Origin: Clostridia bacterium | GTDB lineage: Bacteria; Bacillota; Clostridia; TANB77; CAG-465 | Assembly (NCBI GenBank): GCA_017536445.1 | Contig: JAFXHJ010000006.1 | Span: 62,001 to 126,000 of the forward strand | Direction of reading: 5' to 3' | DNA: 64,000 nt | Part shown: positions 33,740-40,933 of the stretch, piece by piece | Layout: the number at the start of each line of letters is the position of its first letter | Numbering within the stretch: position 1 is the first letter of the stretch | Notes under the pieces: generated by a model | Seen by the model: the letters and a program-made list of their open reading frames with translations, nothing else | The model's database searches: none | Told to the model about the DNA's origin: nothing | Position numbers and translations under genes: made by a program

Positions 33740-34685
33740 ACACATAAAAAATAATAGTGTAAAAGGAATCTACTTGTTATTTGGGGATGAAAAGTATGAT
33801 ATAGAACGCTATATAGAAAAAATAAAGAAAGCATTTTCAAATTTAGAACTTGGAATAAATTTCTTTGTTTTAGATAAAACTAATATAGATACATTATCTG
33901 ATGCTATAGAAAGTGTATCTTTCTTTGGGCTTGAAAAGCTAATAGTAGTAAAAAACACAGGGTTAAAATTTAATAAAGAATTATTAGAAAATATATCTAA
34001 CCCAGAACTTGCTATAGTTTTTGTAGAGGATAATGTGGATAAAAGAACTGCAGAATATAAATATTTATCTAAAAATGCGGTATGTCAAGAATGTACAAAG
34101 CTAAATGCAAAAGATGCAGCTTTCTATATTGTTAGAACACTTAATTCTTACAAGATAAAAGTAAAAGATAATGTGGCAGAATACATGGTGAGTGTTTGCA
34201 CTGAGGATAAACAAACATTAATAAATGAGTTTAAAAAGATAGTTGCATATTTAGAACCAGGAAGCGATCTTACTAAAGAGGTAATAGATGAAATATGTAC
34301 TAGAACATTAGATGCTAAGATTTTTGACCTTATGGATTTGGTTATGAATAAAAAGAAGAAAGAAGCGCTTAAAGTATTAGAAGATATGCTTGCACAAAAA
34401 ACATATATTGGTATGATATCTGGAATGATGTACAAACAAATAAAGCAAATGTATGGGATAAAGCTACTTGAGGAAAAAATAAGAAAAGAAGGCTTAAACG
34501 TAAATATAGCAACTGAACTTGGAATACATCCATTTTCTTTTTCTAAATTGAAAGCTGCAAGCGCCAATTATGCTATAAAAGAATTAGAAGAATTACTTTT
34601 AGAATTTGATGAATATGATAGTTTTAGCAAAACAGGAAGAATGGACTCGGAACTAGGAATAAAAAGATTGATACTTAGTATGTAG
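33723..34685 (+). CDS. holA: DNA polymerase III delta subunit
   Basis: The clamp-loader subunit that opens the beta clamp. The 320-residue protein has an AAA-like N-terminus (NNSVKGIYLLFGDEKYDIERY), LIVVKNTGLKFN, a central helical lid and the C-terminal collar domain (GMISGMMYKQIKQMYGIKLL, ELLLEFDEYDSFSKTGRMD). This is the standard HolA profile of Firmicutes. The start overlaps the trmFO end, with its ribosome-binding site AGAGG inside trmFO. rpsT, which often follows holA, is absent. Confidence rests on domain order and length. Confidence 0.93.
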   Translation: MSILDEHIKNNSVKGIYLLFGDEKYDIERYIEKIKKAFSNLELGINFFVLDKTNIDTLSDAIESVSFFGLEKLIVVKNTGLKFNKELLENISNPELAIVFVEDNVDKRTAEYKYLSKNAVCQECTKLNAKDAAFYIVRTLNSYKIKVKDNVAEYMVSVCTEDKQTLINEFKKIVAYLEPGSDLTKEVIDEICTRTLDAKIFDLMDLVMNKKKKEALKVLEDMLAQKTYIGMISGMMYKQIKQMYGIKLLEEKIRKEGLNVNIATELGIHPFSFSKLKAASANYAIKELEELLLEFDEYDSFSKTGRMDSELGIKRLILSM

Positions 34686-34806
34686 GATAATACAAGTAAT
34701 TGTAGACATAAAACTTTAAAACTATTGACTTTTTATAAGAATTATGTTAAACTAATATTGCGTAGTTTAGCAAAATATAAAAATTCTTAATAGGAGGTTT
34801 AGTAAC

Positions 34807-35481
34807 GTGAAAATTCTGGGAACTGAGAAGCAGAAATACGCTAACTGCTTGTTTTCAGTAAATGTCGTTGATAGTTTAGACTCGAATTATACCACTCTCG
34901 TGAAAAAGAGTTTTTTTGGAAGCGCAGATTATAGAAAGCGGACTTTCACCAATGGAACGTTAGAAAAAATTTTTGTTGAAAATGCAGCTGCATACTGTAA
35001 GGTAAAGTTTAAAGTTATCGACGGCGATTGGCTTGTAGTTATGGACGAACACGATAACCTTACTCTATATATAACTGAACAATATGTAGGACCGGTGACG
35101 ACAAAAAATAAAACTGTTCAAGCGGTGATCGACGAATTCTATTCTACTATGCGTGGAAGAATCGATTCGAAACGTGAATTTGCAAGAGAGATGGGAGCTA
35201 TTTCAAGAAGACTCAACCTGCCCTTCCATATTGTGATGGCGTTCAAGGGAAATGAGGAAGTACTTCTTCAGCTTGTAAAAAACATCGAAGATGCAAACTC
35301 TAGACGGCTATATGAAGACAAAAGCTTTATGGCAGCACTCGGCGGCAGTAATTTCGCTGCACGGATGGAAGCAATTGAAGCATTTGGGATTACAAATATC
35401 CCTGAGTATCAGTCGGAAAAGATTGCAAAATATCTTTACGAATGTCTCGAAAGAAGAAAAACTGTTCGAAGATTCGAATAG
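34807..35481 (+). CDS. Unknown soluble protein with GC-rich codon use
   Basis: I do not recognise this 224-residue protein. GTG 34807 follows AGGAGG by 9 bases. The first 105 residues are mainly strands (FSVNVVDSLDSNYTTLVKK, WLVVMDEHDNLTLYITEQY); the last 110 are helical and basic (EFYSTMRGRIDSKREFARE, MGAISRRLNLPFHIVMAFKG), ending RRKTVRRFE. There is no signal peptide or membrane helix. Codons such as CGG, CTC and CTG are frequent compared with neighbours, as in orphans A and B and the 12241 gene. A helix-rich nucleic-acid-binding tail is a guess. It stands alone with its own terminator. Confidence 0.6.
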   Translation: MKILGTEKQKYANCLFSVNVVDSLDSNYTTLVKKSFFGSADYRKRTFTNGTLEKIFVENAAAYCKVKFKVIDGDWLVVMDEHDNLTLYITEQYVGPVTTKNKTVQAVIDEFYSTMRGRIDSKREFAREMGAISRRLNLPFHIVMAFKGNEEVLLQLVKNIEDANSRRLYEDKSFMAALGGSNFAARMEAIEAFGITNIPEYQSEKIAKYLYECLERRKTVRRFE

Positions 35482-35498
35482 TAGAATACTTAATAAAA

Positions 35499-35536
35499 AC
35501 ACCTTTTTAATACATAATATTAAAGAGGTGTTTTTT
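35499..35536 (+). terminator. Terminator that also contains the gpr ribosome-binding site
   Basis: Arms AACACCT-T-TTTAAT and ATTAAA-G-AGGTGTT pair almost completely around ACATAAT and are followed by TTTTTT. The GAGGTG used by gpr lies in the 3' arm. Confidence 0.8.
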
Positions 35537-35538
35537 CT

Positions 35539-36417
35539 ATGCGAAGCAATAAAATAAATATTAAAAATAAATATATAACAGATATGGCTGATGAAAGAGT
35601 AGACGAATATAAAAAGACATATAATTTAAGCTATATAGATGGAATAAAGGTTGAATCAACAAGTAATAAAACACACAATATAACTACAGTAGAAGTACTG
35701 GACGCAAATGGCAAGAAAGCTCTTGGTAAAGATATAGGAAAGTATATTACATTAGAAGTAAAAAATGTATTAACGCTAGAGGATAATGAGATAGAAGATA
35801 TAACTCAAACATTAAGTAGAGCGTTAGTAGGATTAATAGGAAACACTGTAAACAAAGTTATGGTTGTAGGCTTAGGTAATGAAATGGTTACAGCGGACTC
35901 GCTAGGGCCTAAGGTAATTAAGAATATAAATGTAACTAGACATGTAATTAAATATATGAAGGAATTAGTAGAACCGGGAACTAGAGAAATAACAGCATTA
36001 ACACCTGGCGTTTTAGGAACGACAGGAATTGAAACGGAAGAAATAATAGAAGGTGTGGTAGAAAAGATAAAACCAGATTTAATAATCGTTATAGACAGTT
36101 TAGCATCACAAAGTATTACTAGAATTGGAACAACAATACAAATGGGAAATACGGGGATAACACCTGGTGCGGGAGTTGGAAACAGAAGAAAAGTGTTAAA
36201 CGAAAGTACATTAAAAGTACCGGTAATAGCAATAGGTGTACCAACTGTAGTTAATGCCGAAATATTATTAAAAGAAATGTTAGATAAGCTAAATATATCT
36301 AGCGTAAGAAAGAATAAAAAGTTGTGTAACAATATGGTAGTAACACCAAAAGAAATAGATAGCTTAATAACAAAAATGACCAGGATAATATCTGATTCAA
36401 TAAATGCTGCAATATAA
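35539..36417 (+). CDS. gpr: Germination protease GPR
   Basis: The spore protease (peptidase A25 family) that degrades small acid-soluble DNA-binding proteins during germination. The 292-residue protein shows the family motifs MVVGLGNEMVTADSLGPKV, TPGVLGTTGIETEEIIEGVV, DLIIVIDSLAS and NTGITPGAGVGNRRK. In known GPRs a short propeptide is removed during sporulation; a loosely conserved N-terminus fits that. It proves the lineage is spore-forming. The ribosome-binding site lies in the 3' arm of the upstream terminator hairpin, 8 bases before ATG 35539, so folding may limit translation. Confidence 0.95.
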   Translation: MRSNKINIKNKYITDMADERVDEYKKTYNLSYIDGIKVESTSNKTHNITTVEVLDANGKKALGKDIGKYITLEVKNVLTLEDNEIEDITQTLSRALVGLIGNTVNKVMVVGLGNEMVTADSLGPKVIKNINVTRHVIKYMKELVEPGTREITALTPGVLGTTGIETEEIIEGVVEKIKPDLIIVIDSLASQSITRIGTTIQMGNTGITPGAGVGNRRKVLNESTLKVPVIAIGVPTVVNAEILLKEMLDKLNISSVRKNKKLCNNMVVTPKEIDSLITKMTRIISDSINAAI

Positions 36418-36434
36418 AACAAAATAAATGATAG

Positions 36435-36463
36435 TTGTAACTTATGTTTTTTTATGGTATAAC
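36435..36463 (+). promoter_or_regulatory. Promoter TTGTAA-N17-TATAAC
   Basis: Boxes at 36435-36440 and 36458-36463 lie upstream of the hydrolase pseudogene. Confidence 0.6.
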
Positions 36464-36485
36464 CTTTAACATAAGAGAGGGAAAT

Positions 36486-37148
36486 ATGAAAGTTAAAGTG
36501 AATGATGTAGTTTTAAATTATGATGTGTCAGGTACTGGTTATCCAATTATATTACTTCATGGCAATGGAGAAAACTACACAATATTTAATAAATTAATAT
36601 AAAAGTTACAAGAAGATTATACGGTGTATGCGGTAGATAGTCGTTCGCATGGTGATAGTGAAGATACGGAGGAAGTCTCCTATGATTTAATGGCGGAAGA
36701 TATTATCCAGTTTATAAAAGAATTAAATATAGAAAATCCTATGCTTTACGGTTTTAGTGATGGTGGTATAGTAGGATTATTAATTGCAATAAAAGAACCG
36801 GAACTTTTATCTAAGTTGATTGTAAGCGGTGTAAATATAAATCCTAAAGGATTAAAGAATGGTACATATCTTGGATGTAAAATTGCATCTATGTTTACAA
36901 GTAATAAGCTAATAAAAATGATGGTAAATGAACCTAATATACAATTAGAAGAATTAAATAAGATAAAAGCGCCAACGGTACTTATTGTTGGAGATAGAGA
37001 TTGCATAAAATTATCTCATACTAAATTAATACATAGAAATATACAAAACAGCAAATTGGAAGTGGTAAAGAAGGCAGGACATTCTAATTATATAATTGGA
37101 AAAGATAGAATATATCACATATTGAAGAAATACATTGAAAATACGTAA
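36486..37148 (+). pseudogene. Alpha/beta hydrolase interrupted by an in-frame TAA
   Basis: From ATG 36486 (behind GAGAGGG) the frame encodes 38 residues (MKVKVNDVVLNYDVSGTGYP, then LLHGNGENY, the oxyanion region), stops at TAA 36600-36602, and continues in the same frame to 37148 with a full hydrolase: YAVDSRSHGDS, nucleophile GFSDGG, acid GDRD, and KKAGHSNY with the His. One base change (GAA to TAA, codon 39) explains the break. No other damage is seen, so it is a recent loss, a sequencing error, or a gene read by suppression. The downstream piece alone lacks the N-terminal strands. Confidence 0.85.
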
Positions 37149-37163
37149 GAAAAAGTGTATAAT
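37135..37163 (+). promoter_or_regulatory. Promoter TTGAAA-N17-TATAAT
   Basis: The -35 box (37135-37140) lies inside the end of the hydrolase frame and a perfect -10 at 37158-37163; it drives the bactofilin-like gene. Confidence 0.75.
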
Positions 37164-37187
37164 TTGCACTGAAAGAAGGGGTATTAA

Positions 37188-38450
37188 ATGAAGAAGAAAA
37201 TAGTAGCAATTTTATTTGTATTTGTATTGATGTTAACAACATTTAGCAATGCATATGGGATAGAATTATTAAATGTAGGAATATATGAAACAGCCTATAG
37301 ATTAAGTAAAGACAATGATATAAATTTACCATTTATAAATGTTTTTGATAAAAGCGCCACATACGATAAAACAGTAAAACATTCTGGAATAACATTTGGT
37401 GAAACAACAATAGATGTAGAAGATAAATTAGAAGGTGTACATGCTATCCTTACAGGCGATATGGTTACAATAAAAGGCGAAGTAGAACATGGTGTTATAC
37501 TAGCTAATAATGTTGTTATTGAAGGAAAAATATCGGATGATACAATAATAATTGCCCAAACTGTTAAAATAACAGAAAAGGCGATTGTAGAAAGAGATAT
37601 ACTTGTAATAGCTACAGATTTAGCTGTATTAGGTACAGTTAAAGGTAACTTAATAGCAGTTTCAACTGATGCAAAAGTCTCAGGGGTAATAGAGCAAGAT
37701 TTAAGAATAGTAACATGTACTTTAAATTTAGAAAATAGCACAATAAAAGGGAAATTAGAAGCAGAAGTGGATTTTGAAGATGTAAAACAAGAGATAATAT
37801 CAATGTATCCAGAAGCTGTAGTTGAGTTAAATGTTAAAGAAGATAACAGCGTAAATGTAGTAAGAATAGTTCTTAAAGGAATTAAAACTGTGCTTGTATA
37901 TACATTTATAGCAGCAGTTATAACAAAGAAGAATAAATCAGTAGCAACAAAAATGTCAGCAAGATTTATGGAAAATTCTACATTTGGAATTTTATCTTCA
38001 GCTGCAGTATTAACATTAGCACCATTACTATTAATTGTATTAACATTTGCAGGAGTGGTAGGATTAGGAATAGTTGCATGGCCAGTATTAATAATATTTA
38101 CAGCAGTAATATTACTAGCTTTAGTAACAAGTCAGTTAATAGTTGGATTATTTATTTACGAGGTAATTAAGAAAAAAGCAAGTAAATATAGAATACCAGC
38201 ATTAGCTATAATATATACAGTACTATTTGCATTAACACAAATACCAGTAATATATTCTTATGCAATAGTAGCAATATCTTTAGTAGCTTTAGGAATTGTA
38301 TTAACATATATATTTAAGAGAAACGAAACTTCAGAGTTTATTGATGCAAGTGAAGATAAAGTAGTAAAAATAGAAGAGGTAAAACAAGATAAAGAAGTAG
38401 AAGAAACAGTAGAACAAAAAGATAATTCAAAGAAAAATAAAAAGAAATAA
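37188..38450 (+). CDS. Bactofilin-like beta-helix protein with four membrane helices
   Basis: The 420-residue protein has a signal peptide (1-24, FSNAYG). A beta-helix region (about 75-190) follows, of short repeats like GDMVTIKGEVEHGVILANNV and TVKGNLIAVSTDAKVSG, typical of polymer-forming cytoskeletal (bactofilin-like) domains. Residues about 225-245, 262-300 and 305-380 are membrane helices, and the tail is K/E-rich. The beta-helix lies outside the membrane. Homologues are annotated as polymer-forming or hypothetical. It is a single gene with promoter and terminator; SD AAAGAAGGGG. The role is unknown, perhaps envelope shape or stress. Confidence 0.7.
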   Translation: MKKKIVAILFVFVLMLTTFSNAYGIELLNVGIYETAYRLSKDNDINLPFINVFDKSATYDKTVKHSGITFGETTIDVEDKLEGVHAILTGDMVTIKGEVEHGVILANNVVIEGKISDDTIIIAQTVKITEKAIVERDILVIATDLAVLGTVKGNLIAVSTDAKVSGVIEQDLRIVTCTLNLENSTIKGKLEAEVDFEDVKQEIISMYPEAVVELNVKEDNSVNVVRIVLKGIKTVLVYTFIAAVITKKNKSVATKMSARFMENSTFGILSSAAVLTLAPLLLIVLTFAGVVGLGIVAWPVLIIFTAVILLALVTSQLIVGLFIYEVIKKKASKYRIPALAIIYTVLFALTQIPVIYSYAIVAISLVALGIVLTYIFKRNETSEFIDASEDKVVKIEEVKQDKEVEETVEQKDNSKKNKKK

Positions 38451-38460
38451 TATAATAATA

Positions 38461-38487
38461 AAAAGAGGACATATGTCCTCTTTTTTG
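38461..38487 (+). terminator. Terminator of the bactofilin-like gene
   Basis: The 10-bp stem AAAAGAGGAC/GTCCTCTTTT with loop ATAT is followed by TT. Confidence 0.93.
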
Positions 38488-38488
38488 T

Positions 38489-38516
38489 AACACCAATATA
38501 AAAGATACATACAATA
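38489..38516 (+). promoter_or_regulatory. Sigma-K/E-like promoter of the collagen-like gene
   Basis: CATACAATA (38508-38516) matches the CATAnnnTA -10 element of mother-cell sigma factors; AACA (38489-38492) 15-16 bases upstream matches the sigma-K mACm -35. No sigma-A boxes are evident. Confidence 0.45.
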
Positions 38517-38518
38517 TA

Positions 38519-38538
38519 CTAGATGTGAAAACATCTAG
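38519..38538 (+). other. 5' leader hairpin with GAAA tetraloop
   Basis: CTAGATGT-GAAA-ACATCTAG forms an 8-bp stem near the start of the collagen-like mRNA; probably a stability element. Confidence 0.6.
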
Positions 38539-38554
38539 AAAGGCAGACATAAAT

Positions 38555-38962
38555 ATGAATAGATGCTGTAGAAACCAAGGAATGTATGGAAACCAAGGAT
38601 GTCAATCTACCGGTTCACAATATTGTAACTATGACACAACAATAGTAAGTTATGTTGAAGGACCAGTTGGACCACAAGGCCCAATGGGCAGACCAGGACC
38701 AGCGGGACCACAAGGACCTCAAGGACCAGCAGGACCAGTTGGACCACAAGGACCTCAAGGAGTACCGGGAGCAGTAGGTGCCACAGGTGCTACTGGAGCA
38801 ACGGGTCCAGCGGGTGCAGATGGTTTAACACCAGTACTAACAATTGGTACTGTAACAACTGGTGCACCAGGTACACCAGCTGAAGCTACAATAACAGGAA
38901 CGGCTCCAAACTTTGTATTAAATTTAACAATTCCACAAGGTGAACCAGGAACAACAGCCTAA
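38555..38962 (+). CDS. Short collagen-like protein, exosporium type
   Basis: The 135-residue protein starts at ATG 38555; the GTG at 38525 lies inside a leader hairpin. A Cys-rich N-terminus ([15 protein letters not shown]) is followed by about 18 Gly-X-Y triplets (residues about 36-90; [16 protein letters not shown] and GATGATGATG). The C-terminal block, [18 protein letters not shown] and the following [12 protein letters not shown], is often found after collagen repeats in clostridial spore-surface proteins. Collagen-like proteins form triple helices on the exosporium. A sigma-K-like promoter and the nearby gpr support a spore-coat role, though this is inference. Confidence 0.82.
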   Translation: MNRCCRNQGMYGNQGCQSTGSQYCNYDTTIVSYVEGPVGPQGPMGRPGPAGPQGPQGPAGPVGPQGPQGVPGAVGATGATGATGPAGADGLTPVLTIGTVTTGAPGTPAEATITGTAPNFVLNLTIPQGEPGTTA

Positions 38963-39007
38963 GCTTAATAAATTATTGTTTTTTTACCACAAAATGGCTG
39001 AAAATGC

Positions 39008-39036
39008 TTGCAAAATACTGGAAAGTGTAGTAAAAT
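39008..39036 (+). promoter_or_regulatory. Promoter of the rimP-nusA-infB operon, TTGCAA-N17-TAAAAT
   Basis: Boxes at 39008-39013 and 39031-39036, 17 bases apart, give a leader of about 70 bases before rimP. Confidence 0.72.
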
Positions 39037-39061
39037 ATTAATTGTCAGTAAGAGAAATGCT

Positions 39062-39089
39062 AAATGAGAGGACGAAAGTCCTCTCATTT
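39062..39089 (+). promoter_or_regulatory. Leader hairpin of the nusA operon
   Basis: A perfect 12-bp stem AAATGAGAGGAC/GTCCTCTCATTT with a GAAA tetraloop. The 3' side continues TTTGTGTAATT, not a T-run, so a stability or NusA/antitermination role is more likely than termination. Confidence 0.6.
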
Positions 39090-39111
39090 GTGTAATTAAA
39101 AGGAGGGTGCT

Positions 39112-39567
39112 ATGTCTAAATTAACAGACAGTATTCATACTGCCATAACTAAAGATGTAGAAGACTTAGGGTACACAGTAGAATACGTAGAAAATGTAAA
39201 AGAGGGCGAAAGCAAAATATTAAGAGTTGTTATTGACAAAGAGAATACATCTCTAACAACAGATGATTGTGAAATCGTAAGCAGAAAGATTGAGGAAAAG
39301 GTAGATTCTTTAATGAAGGATGAAATGTACATATTAGAAATATCTTCACCTGGTCTTGAAAGACAATTAAAGAATACTAAGTTATATATTAAATATCTTG
39401 GTTCTAACGTACATGTAAAACTATATAATAAAGTTGAAGATGTAAAAGAACTAGAAGGAATTCTTAAAGAAGCTACAGAAGGGTACATTGTACTTGATGT
39501 AGAAGGAAAAGAAATAAAAATTGAAAGAGAAAATATTACGTGTGCAAACACTGTATATGAATTTTAG
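39112..39567 (+). CDS. rimP: Ribosome maturation factor RimP
   Basis: Helps mature the 30S subunit. The 151-residue protein has the two RimP domains: VEDLGYTVEYVENVKEGE with the strand LRVVIDKE, then YILEISSPGLERQLK, and a C-terminal Sm-like barrel ending ENITCANTVYEF. SD AGGAGGGTG precedes ATG 39112. It is the first gene of the operon rimP-nusA-ylxR-infB-rbfA-nrnA-truB, with small gaps throughout. Confidence 0.95.
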   Translation: MSKLTDSIHTAITKDVEDLGYTVEYVENVKEGESKILRVVIDKENTSLTTDDCEIVSRKIEEKVDSLMKDEMYILEISSPGLERQLKNTKLYIKYLGSNVHVKLYNKVEDVKELEGILKEATEGYIVLDVEGKEIKIERENITCANTVYEF

Positions 39568-39582
39568 GAGGAGATTAGAAAA

Positions 39583-40662
39583 ATGGCAAAGGTAAGCAAA
39601 TCAAAAGCAAGTGCAGCAGAATTATTAGAAGCACTAGATGAGTTACAATCAGAAAAGGGAATAACTAAGGAGTATATGGTAGAATCATTAAAACTAGCAT
39701 TAGAAGCAGCATATAGAAAAAACTATGAAACTGAAGAAAATGTTAAAGTAGATATTGATGAGGATACTGGTATAGTTTCAGTATACGCATTAAAAACTAT
39801 TGTTGAAGAAGTGGATAACCCTGATCTTGAAATAAGCTTAGAAGCAGCAAAGTTAATAAGCAAACGTTCTAAAGTTGGTGGAGAAATTAAATTAGAAGTT
39901 ACTCCAAAGAACTTTGGTAGAATTGCAGCTAGTGCAGGTAAACAAATAATAATTCAAAGATTAAGAGAAGCTGAACATGATTTAGTTTATACACAATATA
40001 GCGACAAACAAGGTGAAATAGTTATAGGTGTTGTTCAAAGAACAGACAAAATGGGTATGATAGTTGACCTTGGTAGAGTAGAAGCTTTAATACCTTCTAA
40101 AGAATTAGTACCAACAGAAAGATTTGAAACACACGAAAGAATTAAAGCTTATGTACAAAAAGTAGATGACTCTGCTAAATTTGGACCACAAGTAGTATTA
40201 TCTAGACGTGATCCGGGATTTGTTAAAAAATTATTTGAACTAGAAGTTCCAGAAATAGAAGAAGGAATAGTTGAAATAAAAGCAGTAGCAAGAGAAGCTG
40301 GTTTAAGAAGTAAAATAGCTGTATGGTCAGATGATGAAAACATAGATCCAGTAGGAGCATGTATTGGTAAAAAAGGTATAAGAATAAATACAGTATCTGA
40401 AGAATTAAACGGAGAAAAGATTGATGTTATACCATATAGCGATGACGTTCCAAGCTTTATAGTTAATGCATTATCTCCAGCAGGAATAATGGCTATAGAC
40501 ATAAACGATGAAGAACATATTGCAACAATAGTTGTTCCAGATGACCAATTATCTTTAGCAATTGGTGCAAAAGGACAAAATGTAAGACTAGCAGCAATAC
40601 TTACAGGATGGAAAATAGATATTAAGACAAAATCAGAAATAGAAAACAAAATAGTTGAATAA
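39583..40662 (+). CDS. nusA: Transcription termination/antitermination factor NusA
   Basis: Binds RNA polymerase and modulates pausing and termination. The 359-residue protein has the N-terminal RNAP-binding domain (YMVESLKLALEAAYRKNYET), an S1 domain (GVVQRTDKMGMIVDLGRVEA) and two KH domains (DPVGACIGKKGIRIN, LAIGAKGQNVRLAA). It lacks the acidic C-terminal repeats of proteobacterial NusA, as usual in Firmicutes. SD AGGAGGA precedes ATG 39583, 15 bases after rimP. Confidence 0.97.
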   Translation: MAKVSKSKASAAELLEALDELQSEKGITKEYMVESLKLALEAAYRKNYETEENVKVDIDEDTGIVSVYALKTIVEEVDNPDLEISLEAAKLISKRSKVGGEIKLEVTPKNFGRIAASAGKQIIIQRLREAEHDLVYTQYSDKQGEIVIGVVQRTDKMGMIVDLGRVEALIPSKELVPTERFETHERIKAYVQKVDDSAKFGPQVVLSRRDPGFVKKLFELEVPEIEEGIVEIKAVAREAGLRSKIAVWSDDENIDPVGACIGKKGIRINTVSEELNGEKIDVIPYSDDVPSFIVNALSPAGIMAIDINDEEHIATIVVPDDQLSLAIGAKGQNVRLAAILTGWKIDIKTKSEIENKIVE

Positions 40663-40678
40663 GCTATAAGGAGAGTTC

Positions 40679-40930
40679 ATGATAAAACAAAGAACTTGTG
40701 TAGCATGTAGAACTAAAAATACCAAAGATAATTTGTTAAGAATAGTAGCAGATGAGAATGGTAATGCAGTTTTAGATGAAACACAAAAAATGAATACAAG
40801 AGCAATATACATTTGTAATAACAAGAATTGCATAAATAGATTGTTAAAAGCAAAAGATATTACTAAATGTGTAAAAATAAAAGTAAAACAAGGAAGTATA
40901 CAAGAATTATTAAGAAATTTGGGGGAATAA
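40679..40930 (+). CDS. ylxR: YlxR family protein (RNase P modulator type)
   Basis: The 83-residue protein shows the YlxR/DUF448 motifs RTCVACRTKNTKDNLLRI, RAIYICNNKNCINRLLKA and a final basic helix. In Bacillus the homologue (also named RnpM) binds RNase P RNA and nucleoid regions. SD AAGGAGAG lies upstream of ATG 40679. The position between nusA and infB is the canonical one; the L7Ae-like gene often next to it is missing here. Confidence 0.9.
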   Translation: MIKQRTCVACRTKNTKDNLLRIVADENGNAVLDETQKMNTRAIYICNNKNCINRLLKAKDITKCVKIKVKQGSIQELLRNLGE

Positions 40931-40933
40931 GAT

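Noticed and set aside
35511-35522. CATAATATTA before gpr as a sporulation -10 element
   Set aside because: No matching -35 at a proper distance, and it forms the loop of the hairpin.
36624-37148. Separate 174-residue hydrolase gene
   Set aside because: It is the continuation, in the same frame, of the gene that starts at 36486; it lacks its own start site and the N-terminal strands of the fold.
38945-38990. Terminator after the collagen-like gene
   Set aside because: A T-run is present, but the preceding stem is only about 5 AT pairs.
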